Counted from the first letter of the stretch, positions 45,253-55,047 are shown. The stretch: DNA of 64,000 nt from Dyadobacter sp. 50-39 (GCA_001898145.1 MKSR01000040.1:496001-560000); one strand, 5' to 3'. A program made the numbers and translations. The notes: generated by a model from the sequence alone, not told the origin.

Positions 45253-45336
45253 CGTTTCACCGTTATGTATCCAAATATACTAATTTCCCTTATCTTGTCA
45301 CCTTAAATTCCGTCACTTCTATTCACCTGTTAGTTC

Positions 45337-46074
45337 ATGAAAAAGCACGTCATTACCTGCCTGCTGGCACTCCTGTACACATGCGTACGAGCTCAAACGC
45401 CTGACAAAAGTTTTAAAACCGACGACCTCGTCCTGCAAAAATTAACGGACCACACCTACCAGCACCTTACCTATCTGCAAACCGAAAGTTTCGGCAGAGT
45501 TCCGTGTAACGGCCTCATCGTGTTCGATGGCGGCGAGGCGGTGATTTTTGACACGCCGGTGGATGATGCAACATCGGAAAAGGTGATCCGGTGGGTTGAG
45601 GATAGTTTGAAATGCAAAGTTAAAGCCGTAATCGCAACACATTTCCACGAGGATTGCGTGGGTGGCCTGAAGGCATTTCACAAGCACGGCATCCCTTCCT
45701 ACGCGACGAACAAAACGATCGCGTTCGATAAAGAGCGCAAATTCAATGTACCTCAGAAAGGCTTCGATGACAAACTGGACCTGAAAGTAGGGAAACGGTC
45801 CGTTATCGCGGCGTTTTACGGTGAGGGACATACGCGCGACAATATCATCGGCTACTTCCCAAGCGAAAAGGTGATGTTCGGAGGCTGCCTGATTAAGGAA
45901 GTCGATGCAACGAAGGGTAACCTGGCCGACGCGAATTTGCAGGCGTGGCCGGCGACTGTGAGAGCACTTAAACAAAAATATCCCGATACCAAAGTGGTGA
46001 TACCGGGACATGGAAACATCGGTGGGACCGAATTGCTGGACTACACCATCAAGCTGTTCGACGGCAGTAAGTAA
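45337..46074 (+). CDS. Subclass B1 metallo-beta-lactamase
   Basis: The 245-residue protein has a signal peptide (KKHVITCLLALLYTCVRAQ) and all B1 zinc ligands: THFHEDCVGG (His102, His104, Asp106), GEGHTRDNI (His165), GGCLIK (Cys184, with Lys187 as the substrate-binding Lys) and PGHG (His225). The H-x-H-x-D plus Cys arrangement separates B1 from B2/B3 and from non-lactamase MBL-fold proteins. It probably hydrolyses beta-lactams including carbapenems in the periplasm. It is a single chromosomal gene with no integron, IS or transposase nearby, as for intrinsic B1 enzymes of Bacteroidota. Confidence 0.9.
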   Translation: MKKHVITCLLALLYTCVRAQTPDKSFKTDDLVLQKLTDHTYQHLTYLQTESFGRVPCNGLIVFDGGEAVIFDTPVDDATSEKVIRWVEDSLKCKVKAVIATHFHEDCVGGLKAFHKHGIPSYATNKTIAFDKERKFNVPQKGFDDKLDLKVGKRSVIAAFYGEGHTRDNIIGYFPSEKVMFGGCLIKEVDATKGNLADANLQAWPATVRALKQKYPDTKVVIPGHGNIGGTELLDYTIKLFDGSK

Positions 46075-46077
46075 GCG

Positions 46078-46821
46078 CTATTTTATGCCCTTTCCCGTCG
46101 CAGCCCAGTAAATGCCGCCGTACAGGTGATCCAGGAAAGACTGATCGGAATACACCAGACCGATGTGGCCCAAACCGGTGTAGAAGGCACGGCCGCCGTC
46201 GTAGTTGTGGTACCAGGCCATTGGGTGGTCGCCCATGCCGGTGCCTTGGCTGGTTTTAGGATCGTAAGTTTTCTCGTCGATCGTGATAAGTACTTTCAGG
46301 TCGTCGGCATTCAGCGGCTTTTTGTATTCATACCATTCGTCGGTCCAGAGCATGCGTTTCGGAAAACGTTCGAGACCGGGGAAATTGCTGTCTTTCACAT
46401 CCAGAAAGGCCGTTTGCTGCGCCGGGTGCGTTTTGAAATAGGCCCCTACCAGCTTGCCGTACCATGGCCAGTCGTATTCGGTATCGGCGGCTGAGTGGAT
46501 ACCTACCCATCCTTTTCCGCTTTTAATATACTTTTCGAGTGCTGCCTGCTGCGTATCGTTGAGGATATCGCCGGTCGTGTTCAGGAAGATCACCACCGCG
46601 TAGTTAGCCAGACTCTTGTCATTGAAAACATCGGCATTCTCTTGCCAGTCGACCGAGAAGTTATGTCTTGAAGCAAGGTTCCTGATCCCGGATACCCCTT
46701 CGTGGATCGAAACATGGTGAAAACCCGCAGTTTTAGTAAAAAGCAACGCCTTAAACTGCTGTGCATGTGCTGTAACCGCGCTTCCGATCAGAAGAGACAG
46801 GGCCAGTAATTTTTTGAGCAT
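46078..46821 (-). CDS. ThuA domain-containing secreted protein
   Basis: The ATG at 46821 gives a 247-residue precursor with a signal peptide (LALSLLIGSAVTAHAQ). The ThuA (trehalose-utilisation, class I glutamine amidotransferase-like) fold shows ALLFTKTAGFHHVSIHEGV, VVIFLNTTGDILNDTQQ, GKGWVGIHSAADTEYDW, MAWYHNYDGGRAFYTGLGH and a C-terminal GGIYWAATG. Its role is unclear; relatives occur in carbohydrate loci. It converges on the B1 lactamase gene with 3 bases between stops. Confidence 0.9.
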   Translation of the reverse strand: MLKKLLALSLLIGSAVTAHAQQFKALLFTKTAGFHHVSIHEGVSGIRNLASRHNFSVDWQENADVFNDKSLANYAVVIFLNTTGDILNDTQQAALEKYIKSGKGWVGIHSAADTEYDWPWYGKLVGAYFKTHPAQQTAFLDVKDSNFPGLERFPKRMLWTDEWYEYKKPLNADDLKVLITIDEKTYDPKTSQGTGMGDHPMAWYHNYDGGRAFYTGLGHIGLVYSDQSFLDHLYGGIYWAATGKGIK

Positions 46822-46912
46822 GGTTGTAATGATTAAATGTAAATGTATGTAAAAGCTTAAATGACGATATTTTACTACCACACGACCGCTTCTGATACAA
46901 AATCCTGCTCCA

Positions 46913-49189
46913 TCAGGCGTTATCCGCAAACCATAGTCTGTTAATCAAGTTCCTTGCCTCATCAAAATTCAGCGATGTGTCCATGGCTCTCTGCATCATC
47001 TTGATGTCATCGGCCAGTTCTTCCGGAAAACCGGAATCACCATGCTTTTTGCCGGCAAAAAATTGCATTGCAAAAGCTTGACGAAACGCACGTCTCAAAT
47101 TGTCAGTACATTCTTTCAAATCGCGGTCTGCCTTAGTTCTCTGATACTCGTCTCCCCAATGACAGGCAGCGGCCCAAAAAGTCCTGCGATAGGTTGAGTA
47201 TTTGGGGCGGAAATCCCTGTTCGCTGTCGAAGGTACTCTCACAAAACGGTTCCAGTCGCCCATCAAAAAGGAGGCTAAACCGACATATTCGGTCTCAACT
47301 TCGAGCAAATCACTGAGTGTATGGTACTGGTTATATTCCATCATTGCAAAATCCTTCGGTGACTTCACCAGCACCGCCGCACTTGCTTCCGGGTTCTTTT
47401 GCTTGATGGAAGACACCACCCCAAACATGTGCGCCAGTTTTTTTGCTTGCACAGTTTTTGGCGCCGGGATTGTGAAGGTGAGCGACACCAGGTCGTCTTG
47501 GAAGATGATTCTGAACTTTGTAGAGCCGTCGTAAAACAAGTTGCCCATTATCTCTTTGACACCGTACATCATAGTTACGCTGTTCTCATCGATTTTTATG
47601 GGAAATTTTTCCAACAGCACATTCTTGTTGTACAAAGGATAGACGTTGTCAGTATCTTTTGTAATACAAAAACATTCAAATGAACCAGTCAGGTTTGGAT
47701 GAGAAACCTTCTTCATGACCACGGAGTCGGATGGCGATTGCTGGTGCGACAATTTCGGGTTCCACTTCGTTACATAACCATGCAACCTGGCGTCCGTTAA
47801 ATATTGAAAGGCTGCTTCCCCCTTGATCCCAAAGAATTCGGACAACTCTCTGTTTTCCATAATCTCTGCAAGCTCATCAGGCATTCCGTCATTGCCAAGC
47901 CGGATTCTTTTATTGAGGTCATTCCGGGGAACATCCTGCTCACCGATGTGCTGAAGAATAATCCGACCGGAAGCAATTCCATTATCAGAAGCCCCGGCGA
48001 AAACTCCTCTAAGATGGCCATGATCGTCCGTTTCCAGATAATACTGATAGCTGACAACGTCGTGATGGTCATCTTTATCAAAAAATTGAACAATCAGCTT
48101 ACTTTCCCGCAACCTCAAATAGCCTTCATCAAAATCATGTTGGTTGATGTTGTCCCGATAACTTCTTACAACTCCATCCCGATCTATTCGAACATATCTG
48201 CTTTTAAACAAGTGCTCATTGGTATGAAGCGTAAAGAAGTGCGCCATGTACGAGCCAACCAGCGGTGCGAGTTTATCATATTGATCGTGCAAAGGCAGGT
48301 CCTCCGAGATCTGAACAATTTTTTCAGCCACCTTCAATCGCTTCCTATTCAAAAAAAACGATATATCAGGCGGAATATTAACCAACCGGCGAAGCTCGCT
48401 GTCGGCCGCTTCCTCAATGTACGGCGACTCGCTGATCGAGCGATAGGGAGAGAGTTTCAGTGCAATGAGCCCGCATACCGGTGTGCTGGTATCCCGGTTG
48501 ACGCTCGTGAAACAACCAAGCAGATATTGTCGTTTATGGACGTCCTCCGATGCATACAATGTGATCAGTGTACTTACGGGGCGGTAGGGTTCCTGCTTGC
48601 CCTCGTAATCCTCTAAAAACAGGTATAAATTCTTTCCCTCGCTCCAAACCTTTCCTTTGAGATATGTTGCGATCTGTGCCTTCTTTTTATAGTGGAACAC
48701 CATTTCAGCTCCACGCCATTCTTCGTTTATTGACAAACTGGCAACGCCGATTTGACTTTGCTCGGTCCGCCAATAAAAACAGTCATACACAATGGCCCGC
48801 TCAGGATCGAAAGCAATAATATCCGCCACACCATTCTTCCAAACGACACGTAGTTTCTTATTATCGGAGTTAGGTTGATAATTCGCGTAAAACTTAAACT
48901 CCGAATACAACACTATGATAAAGTCGATCAGATTATTCTGTGCGGTTTTCGGAATTCCCTTAGCTTTTCGCTTGTTCCACAATGATTCTAATACGAAATC
49001 TTTATAGGTCCCAACATCCTTACACTCCTTGTCAGCAGCTCGCCTCCCTATCGCAGCATGAATGTTTTTAGGCTTCCCAATCGACTTTTCTAGAATTAAT
49101 TTTCGATGAAGCTCGTAAAGTATTCGACGCAAATTTTCGACACTCTCTGCTGACAATGCCTCTTTGTAATCGCTGATTGCAAGCTCCAT
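46913..49189 (-). CDS. Large protein of unknown function (758 residues)
   Basis: I do not recognise this gene. The product has no signal peptide or membrane segment. The first ~110 residues are helical (AESVENLRRILYELHRKL, KNIHAAIGRRAADKECKDVG). Residues ~120-250 and ~320-430 look like two related beta-rich modules, each with tyrosines, Trp and a repeated L-x-L-F/V-F-x-D pattern (NLYLFLEDYEGK; LIVQFFDKDDHH). A third beta region follows around 510-590 (SFECFCITKDTDNVYPLYNK). The C-terminal ~130 residues are helical. Its length, lone position and AT-rich flanks in an accessory region suggest a host-specific system. Confidence 0.85.
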   Translation of the reverse strand: MELAISDYKEALSAESVENLRRILYELHRKLILEKSIGKPKNIHAAIGRRAADKECKDVGTYKDFVLESLWNKRKAKGIPKTAQNNLIDFIIVLYSEFKFYANYQPNSDNKKLRVVWKNGVADIIAFDPERAIVYDCFYWRTEQSQIGVASLSINEEWRGAEMVFHYKKKAQIATYLKGKVWSEGKNLYLFLEDYEGKQEPYRPVSTLITLYASEDVHKRQYLLGCFTSVNRDTSTPVCGLIALKLSPYRSISESPYIEEAADSELRRLVNIPPDISFFLNRKRLKVAEKIVQISEDLPLHDQYDKLAPLVGSYMAHFFTLHTNEHLFKSRYVRIDRDGVVRSYRDNINQHDFDEGYLRLRESKLIVQFFDKDDHHDVVSYQYYLETDDHGHLRGVFAGASDNGIASGRIILQHIGEQDVPRNDLNKRIRLGNDGMPDELAEIMENRELSEFFGIKGEAAFQYLTDARLHGYVTKWNPKLSHQQSPSDSVVMKKVSHPNLTGSFECFCITKDTDNVYPLYNKNVLLEKFPIKIDENSVTMMYGVKEIMGNLFYDGSTKFRIIFQDDLVSLTFTIPAPKTVQAKKLAHMFGVVSSIKQKNPEASAAVLVKSPKDFAMMEYNQYHTLSDLLEVETEYVGLASFLMGDWNRFVRVPSTANRDFRPKYSTYRRTFWAAACHWGDEYQRTKADRDLKECTDNLRRAFRQAFAMQFFAGKKHGDSGFPEELADDIKMMQRAMDTSLNFDEARNLINRLWFADNA

Positions 49190-49496
49190 AAAAATAAATG
49201 AGGGTTTATTTTAAATCACTGGATTTAACCTGAAAATAAAATTTCTACCTTAAAAACAACTTAATTGACCAAAAAAGCAAAACTGTTGACCAAAATAACT
49301 ATACAGCCTGGTCAAAAAGTTAACTTCCTATCCCTTTAAAATGAATGTTTTGTCAAACAACAGCAATTTCTCAACCAAAGAAAATATTGAAATATATCAT
49401 AATTTCAGCATATAAATATTGCGTAAACGTACCCGAACCATTGATTATTCCGAAAAAAGGCAATATATTAGATTTGAATTTAACCCATTAGAAACC
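49190..49496. other. AT-rich divergent promoter region
   Basis: This gap of about 307 bases between the 758-residue gene and a small membrane protein gene contains A/T tracts and no recognisable repeat or RNA. An in-frame TTG at 49419 could extend the downstream gene by 26 codons, but the ATG at 49497 is a better start. Confidence 0.5.
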
Positions 49497-50108
49497 ATGT
49501 CATATCTTCTAACCCAATTTTCTCTGCTGGCCCTGAGACTGGGCTGGGGATACATTTTGATCACCGATTTGCACATTTTACATCTGCCTCCTCATCTGGA
49601 GGAAATGCTATTTTACCTCTACCTGGTTTTGTTGCTGTTTAAAACATTGTTGGTATTCGGCAAGGTAGAAATCACAGCTGGGCAAACCCGTGCGCTGAAT
49701 ACAATAAACTGGCTTCTGTTTTTTATTCTTATCGTTGCCTGCATTGGCGAGTTTTATAGTTTGGTTGATTTTAGCAATACAACCGACACTATAAATCATT
49801 TGGCCGGGTGCCTGATTATGATTACTATGTTTGTGGCCAGCGAAATCCTCTTTGACACGGTACTGCACACACGCTCCGCGAAAAACGGGCGGGGATTGGG
49901 TTGGATTGGTCGGTTCGTTAAAAAGTTATTCGGCAATCAACTCCCGAAAAGCGTCCGGAATAACAACAATGTATTTACTTCAAATACGAGAAACCGTATT
50001 AATAAAAATAACGCCGAAAGAATAAAGCGAATGCACACTCAGAATAGAAATTCCGTATTGAAGATTGTTAAAAGGAAGGATTCCAATTCGAATACAGATC
50101 CTCAATAA
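49497..50108 (+). CDS. Four-helix membrane protein with a basic Asn-rich tail
   Basis: The 203-residue product has four hydrophobic segments (about 4-28, 38-56, 67-89 and 100-119). A strongly basic, Asn/Arg/Lys-rich cytoplasmic tail of ~75 residues follows (KSVRNNNNVFTSNTRNRINK, RKDSNSNTDPQ). The family is not recognised. The tail's composition suggests binding to nucleic acid or acidic partners, which is only inference. A very strong terminator follows 6 bases behind its stop. Confidence 0.6.
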   Translation: MSYLLTQFSLLALRLGWGYILITDLHILHLPPHLEEMLFYLYLVLLLFKTLLVFGKVEITAGQTRALNTINWLLFFILIVACIGEFYSLVDFSNTTDTINHLAGCLIMITMFVASEILFDTVLHTRSAKNGRGLGWIGRFVKKLFGNQLPKSVRNNNNVFTSNTRNRINKNNAERIKRMHTQNRNSVLKIVKRKDSNSNTDPQ

Positions 50109-50114
50109 AACTGT

Positions 50115-50148
50115 TTCAGAGTAGACGCAATGATGCGTCTACTCTGAA
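50115..50148. terminator. Perfect 15-bp bidirectional terminator stem
   Basis: TTCAGAGTAGACGCA (50115-50129) pairs exactly with TGCGTCTACTCTGAA (50134-50148) around ATGA. It lies between a plus-strand stop and a minus-strand stop (50156). Its uracil tracts are short, so it may also protect RNA ends. Confidence 0.8.
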
Positions 50149-50155
50149 TAACCAT

Positions 50156-53100
50156 TTACCTCCCTACCTTCAACCGCGTCTGCGCGCCGCCGCTCACGTC
50201 CTTCAATTCTACTTTCAAACCGCCTCTCACTATGCTGCGGTCGAGAACGAGCGTGATGGGTTGAATGCCTTGCGAAAGGTCGGCTGTGATGGTACCGTCG
50301 GAGATTTTCAGCGGTTTACCGGCATTGTATGCTTTGATGCCGCCGGTACTGTTCAGCGCGAAGGTGACCGGGCCTTTGGTCAATGCTTCAATTTCAAAAT
50401 TGACAATGCTGAACGGCTTACCACCACTGTTTTGCATTTCGGCCAGCTCGTCTACCGGCAGTTCGCCAGAGACTTTACTATATACCGGTATCCTGGCGAC
50501 TTTGGCACCTTTGCCGGCAAAGACGGGGCTGCCATCCATGGAGAATTTGGTTGCCATGTCTTTGCTCAGCTCCACATTCTCCCATCTGCGCACGTAACGC
50601 GTCGCAGGCACGCGGAAGTCACCCGGCTCGCCGAGTTTGGTGAGGAATGCGACGAGGTTCACGAATTGGTCGCGGTCGAGGCTGGCGGTGAGGCCCGGAG
50701 GCATGAGAGAGCCAGGGACTTTTTCCATAACCTGCACCTGGCTCTTGGCGATGGATACTTCCTTGCCGGTCACGTCGCGGATCACGATTTCGTTGGCACC
50801 GTCCGAAGCCAGATAACCCATCAGTTCTGAGCCGTCCTTTTTCACGACCCTTTTGAGGTCGTAACCTTCCTTGATCGATGCACTCGGGTACAGGATCGAG
50901 CGGATAATGGTTTCGGCCGGTGAGCTGGTACCGAGGCTGCTCAAATCCGGGCCGATCAGCCCACCCGCGCCGCCAATGGCATGGCAGGTCGTACAGCTGG
51001 ACTCGGCTTTGCGGAAAATAAGTTCGCCTTTGGCCGCATCACCTTTCTCGCGCGCCAGTTTGGCGAGGCCTTCAATGGCTTTGTCATCCAGATCCTGCGG
51101 CATTTTAGGTGCGGGCATAGCACCGCCGGATGCTTCCAACGCCTTTTTCAATGCCGCGATTTCGTCGATAAGCTGGCGCGTCCAGCCGGCGCGCTGCTGT
51201 ACCAATATGCGTCCGCGCTTGGCGAATGCTTCCGGGATTTTCTTTGCGGCGATGGCGTCGGCCAATGCCGCAGCGCCCGAGTTGGACGGGATGAACGCCA
51301 GGAAAAGGTCGGAAACATCGGTATCGGCGGGCAGCGAACGCATGAGTTCCGCGCTTACCTGCGCACCGGCCTTTTCATCGAGACCAGCGAGTTGCGAAGC
51401 GGCGATAATGCGCACTTCCGGTGCGTTTTTCGGGCCGGTCAGGTCGGTTACCAGTTGCAAGGCCTTTCGTTTATCGATATTGCCCAATGCACCCAGCGCA
51501 GCCCTTTTGGTGGCAGGATTACCACTTTGGACAAGGCTCGTGAGCCTGTCGCTCAGTGAGGATATTTTCCAAAGGCCGATCAGCCGGATGGCACTCAGGC
51601 TTACGGCCTCGTCCTCGTTACCGACCAGCGAAGCAATGCGCTCGGTACTTTTGTCAGGAACCACTTTCCGCTGGCTGGCTGCCTCTTCCAATGCAGCAAG
51701 CTGTGCGGCGGCATTTTTGTTATTGGGCTGCACGGCCAGATCAAGCAACATATTCAGGTCGGCAGGCTGGCCGAGGCGTGCGATCGACGCGAGCACGTCC
51801 TTCTGGTATTCTTCCGGTACCTGGCCTTTCTGGTATAATGCGGTCAGCAACGCGGCAGCGTCGGCGCTGGTGGCCGATTTCAATGCATAAGAGGTCTTCT
51901 TGGCATCGCCGAGCAGGCTTGGATCGGCTTTCAATTTGGATACCCACACCGGTTCGAGCTCGCGTACGGTTTGCCATAATGCGAAGTCGAGGAATTCGTC
52001 CATTTGCGCGTCCAGCACGGTCAGTGCGGCTTTGGCAGCTTCGGGCGTTTTGGTTTTACGCAAGGCAATCACGGCTTCCAGGCGCACCTGGGGATGCGAA
52101 TCGCCCACGGCCTTGGCGAGCAATGCCGGAGTATTGGAAACTTTCGGGTACCAGAGCGCCAGCGCACGCAAAGCGGCCGCGCGGACGTTGTGGCTTTTCG
52201 CATTCAGCAAGTCGAGCAGTACCGGCTCATTGACCGTTTCCAATGTTTGATATAACCACAATGCTTCCAGCAGGTTATGCTCGTATTTCGCATCATTTTT
52301 ATCCAAACCTGCAACCCATTTTCCCAAAGCAGGCAACACTTCCTTGTTACCACGCGCTTTCAGAACCTGTTTCGCTTGCAGGCGGGTCCAGTCTTCGGGT
52401 GCCTTCAAAGTTTCAAGCAGTTCATTGACGGTGGCTTTGGCCAATTGCGGCTTTTTCACCAATGGACGATTTTTAGCCACAATACGCCAGATGCGGCCAT
52501 GCTGCTGATCGCGGCGCGGATCGTGGAAATCCACTTCACCGTGCTGGATAATGGGGTTATACCAGTCGGCAACGTAAATGGCGCCATCCGGACCTACATT
52601 GATATCGACCGGGCGGAAAGCCACATTGTCGGACCACATCAGGTCGTCGGTTTGCTTCGACACATAACCGCTACCCTGCTCTTCCAGTTTGAAGCTGTTG
52701 ATGCGGTTGGCACGGAAGTCGTTGGTAATCATGCGGCCCTGCCATGCGTCGGGTAAATGTCCGCCGGAAACCACGTCCAGGCCGCTATGTTTTGGCTGGC
52801 CCGGGTTCAGACCGCGCAGAATGCGGGCGGCACCGGGCGCAGTGACGAATGTAGCACCGGGAAAAACATAGTTAATTCCCTCGCCACCAGCGCCGTCTGT
52901 CGCAAACGACTGGCCCCAGCGATCAAACTGCAAGCCCCATGGATTCACAAGCCCGCGTGCGTACACGTCCATATCCAGGTTACGCGTGTTAAGCTGCCAC
53001 ACGCCGCCGCCTTCGAGGCGCTTGATACCGAACGGCGTTTCCACGTGGCTGTAAATGTAGATCGACTGGTTGAAATACATCCGTCCCTCAGGGCCCCAGC

Positions 53101-53608
53101 GGAAAGTGTGGATCAAATGGTGCGTGTCTCCGGTTCCGAAACCGCTCAATATCCGGCGTTTCTTATCCGCCTTACCATCGCCGTCGGTATCCGCGAAATG
53201 CAGGATTTCCGTCGAATTGGCGACATAGCAACCTCCGTCACCGGGCAAAATACCCGTCGGCTGGATCAGCCCTTCTGCAAAAACCGTCGACTTATCGGCT
53301 TTACCGTCGCCGTCCGTGTCTTCCAGGACGAAAATCTTGTCGTTGGCCGACTCGCCCGTTTTCAGGTGCGGGTATACCGTGCTGCTCACCACCCAGAGGC
53401 GGCCTTCGGTATCCCAGTTCATCTGGATCGGCTTGGCAACCATCGGGTCGGAGGCGAAAAGCGTTACCTCGAAACCTTCAGCCAGTTTAAAGGATTTCAA
53501 CTCCTTTTCAACGTCCGGGTCAAGGTTAAAAGGATGTTGCTCGGGCTCAGTCGAGGACGTTAACAACATCATGGGAAGGAGGAATGCTCCGTAGAATATC
53601 TTTTTCAT
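50156..53608 (-). CDS. PVC-type haem-binding CxxCH protein with dehydrogenase-like propeller and HEAT repeats
   Basis: The 1150-residue protein has a signal peptide. A beta-propeller of the membrane-bound-dehydrogenase type follows (about 30-400: FEVTLFASDPMVAKPIQMNWD, FVLEDTDGDGKADKSTVFAE, GPDGAIYVADWYNPIIQHGE). HEAT-like repeats (about 410-850) come next, then a cytochrome c domain with CTTCHAIGG (about 900-1010) and a final beta domain. Sequence order matches the PVC-type haem-binding CxxCH family abundant in Planctomycetota and Cytophagales. It likely oxidises a sugar or alcohol at the cell surface. Downstream on the same strand nothing follows; upstream is the SGNH gene across a repeat-filled gap. 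Confidence 0.9.
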   Translation of the reverse strand: MKKIFYGAFLLPMMLLTSSTEPEQHPFNLDPDVEKELKSFKLAEGFEVTLFASDPMVAKPIQMNWDTEGRLWVVSSTVYPHLKTGESANDKIFVLEDTDGDGKADKSTVFAEGLIQPTGILPGDGGCYVANSTEILHFADTDGDGKADKKRRILSGFGTGDTHHLIHTFRWGPEGRMYFNQSIYIYSHVETPFGIKRLEGGGVWQLNTRNLDMDVYARGLVNPWGLQFDRWGQSFATDGAGGEGINYVFPGATFVTAPGAARILRGLNPGQPKHSGLDVVSGGHLPDAWQGRMITNDFRANRINSFKLEEQGSGYVSKQTDDLMWSDNVAFRPVDINVGPDGAIYVADWYNPIIQHGEVDFHDPRRDQQHGRIWRIVAKNRPLVKKPQLAKATVNELLETLKAPEDWTRLQAKQVLKARGNKEVLPALGKWVAGLDKNDAKYEHNLLEALWLYQTLETVNEPVLLDLLNAKSHNVRAAALRALALWYPKVSNTPALLAKAVGDSHPQVRLEAVIALRKTKTPEAAKAALTVLDAQMDEFLDFALWQTVRELEPVWVSKLKADPSLLGDAKKTSYALKSATSADAAALLTALYQKGQVPEEYQKDVLASIARLGQPADLNMLLDLAVQPNNKNAAAQLAALEEAASQRKVVPDKSTERIASLVGNEDEAVSLSAIRLIGLWKISSLSDRLTSLVQSGNPATKRAALGALGNIDKRKALQLVTDLTGPKNAPEVRIIAASQLAGLDEKAGAQVSAELMRSLPADTDVSDLFLAFIPSNSGAAALADAIAAKKIPEAFAKRGRILVQQRAGWTRQLIDEIAALKKALEASGGAMPAPKMPQDLDDKAIEGLAKLAREKGDAAKGELIFRKAESSCTTCHAIGGAGGLIGPDLSSLGTSSPAETIIRSILYPSASIKEGYDLKRVVKKDGSELMGYLASDGANEIVIRDVTGKEVSIAKSQVQVMEKVPGSLMPPGLTASLDRDQFVNLVAFLTKLGEPGDFRVPATRYVRRWENVELSKDMATKFSMDGSPVFAGKGAKVARIPVYSKVSGELPVDELAEMQNSGGKPFSIVNFEIEALTKGPVTFALNSTGGIKAYNAGKPLKISDGTITADLSQGIQPITLVLDRSIVRGGLKVELKDVSGGAQTRLKVGR

Positions 53609-53613
53609 ATTTT

Positions 53614-53805
53614 GGCTGTCGGCCGTCGGCTATCAGCTTTCGGCTTGGTTACAAATCTTGTGGTGCGAGGCACCTTTTTTTTGAAGGACTTCGGCCGTCG
53701 GCTGTCAGCTTTCGGCTTTGTTACAAATCTTGTGGTGGGCTGCACGCTGTTGTGTCATAGTACAGAAACTGACTTCCAGGAGCCGACTGCCGATAGCCGA
53801 CAGCC
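53614..53805. repeat. Direct and inverted GTCGGCT repeats between two minus-strand genes
   Basis: A 45-bp segment occurs twice (53621-53665 and 53693-53737, two mismatches, 72 bases apart), running from GGCCGTCGGC to ACAAATCTTGTGGTG. The left end GGCTGTCGGC (53614-53623) pairs with GCCGACAGCC (53796-53805). The motif set is the same as in the inverted element at 21273-21412. It fills nearly the whole 206-base gap. Confidence 0.8.
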
Positions 53806-53814
53806 GAAGTTCCC

Positions 53815-55047
53815 CTATTCCAGCTTCCGCAGTTCATACACCACTTCCTTCGGCTCGCTATGGAGGATAATCTGCCCTTCGAGCCATTTGATAAGGATAT
53901 TCTGCTCTTCGAGCCCCTTCACGTGGCGGCCCTGCTCATATTTGCGAAAACCGATGATATAAGTCTGGTTGAGCGGGCGATATTGGAAGAAATGCAGCTC
54001 GTTCTTGCGGACAATCATCTCACGGATACGTGCCGATTGCTCAAACTGCGGGCCTTGCTTGATCTCCACGCCCTTTTCCCATTCTTTCGCGGAAGCGGTC
54101 ACGACTTGTTCGTTGCCGGCGGACAGGGTGTAATAGCCTTTTTTCAATCCTACGATCCTCACCACATTGGCATCGTTACCCACCCAGCTGCTGGCCTGCG
54201 GAAACGGTAATGGCAGGTATTTGTCGGCTGCCACAAAGCGGACGATGACGTTGTTGTCCTTGCTGTCGGTCAGTATCCTGACGTTCGAGGAATACGGCGT
54301 CGGTTTGGCGATGGTAATCGTGGAAGTTTCCCGGTCATTCGGCATGCCCAATGCTTTTTCCAGCACGTCGGCGAGATAGTAGTAGCCGGTTTCGTTCAAA
54401 TGCACGGTATTTTCGATGATATCGGCCTTCTTGCTCGTGTTGAGCACCGGATTGTAAATGTCGATAAACTGCTTGCCGCGCTGCGACGCCACGTCGGCAA
54501 TCGCTTTGGAATACAGTTCGAGATCCGCATTACGCTCGTCGATGCGCTGGGCCGTATCGGCGGACACAACGGGGATAGTCGAAAGGAGTACCGCCTTCGC
54601 TCCCAGCGATTCTATTTTGTCAATGAGTTTGTTCAAACCATCCTTGAAATGCGCAACGCCAGCCTGGCCTTCCTGCGCCTCTACGCCTCCGTACGCGAGG
54701 AACACGACGGTTGGAGCAGCTTTGGTAATGTCCTCCATCAAATGCTCGTAGGGCGTCGGCGGGTTGGTGTAAGTACTGCGCGCCTCGCCCCAGACGTTGT
54801 CGCCCGTCCAGCCCAGGTTGCGGAAAGTAATGCCTTTGTCGGCAAAGCGCGTGGTAAGCGCCAGTTCCAGGTAACCATACTGGAACTCGTTTTCAAAAAT
54901 GGAGTTCCCCAGGAAAACCATCCGGTCGCCATCTTTGAGCGTGAATGCATTCGGGCTTTTGTTCTGGGCGAGGGTGTGTCCGTAGACGAGGGTTAGCAAT
55001 AACAGAAAAACACAAACCGGAAGCCCCGGCAGTCTAAAAATTCTCAT
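53815..55047 (-). CDS. Secreted SGNH/GDSL hydrolase
   Basis: The 410-residue protein has a signal peptide (PGLPVCVFLLLLTLVYGHTLAQ). SGNH blocks follow: block I around RMVFLGNSIFENEF, in which GNS replaces the usual GDS; block II NLGWTGDNVW with Gly; block III FLAYGGVEAQEGQAG, with Gly-Gly where Gly-x-Asn is expected; and the C-terminal block TVHLNETGYYYLAD with the His. The last ~170 residues are an additional beta domain. Likely a carbohydrate esterase or relative. It is upstream of the PVC-type protein gene on the same strand. Confidence 0.85.
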   Translation of the reverse strand: MRIFRLPGLPVCVFLLLLTLVYGHTLAQNKSPNAFTLKDGDRMVFLGNSIFENEFQYGYLELALTTRFADKGITFRNLGWTGDNVWGEARSTYTNPPTPYEHLMEDITKAAPTVVFLAYGGVEAQEGQAGVAHFKDGLNKLIDKIESLGAKAVLLSTIPVVSADTAQRIDERNADLELYSKAIADVASQRGKQFIDIYNPVLNTSKKADIIENTVHLNETGYYYLADVLEKALGMPNDRETSTITIAKPTPYSSNVRILTDSKDNNVIVRFVAADKYLPLPFPQASSWVGNDANVVRIVGLKKGYYTLSAGNEQVVTASAKEWEKGVEIKQGPQFEQSARIREMIVRKNELHFFQYRPLNQTYIIGFRKYEQGRHVKGLEEQNILIKWLEGQIILHSEPKEVVYELRKLE

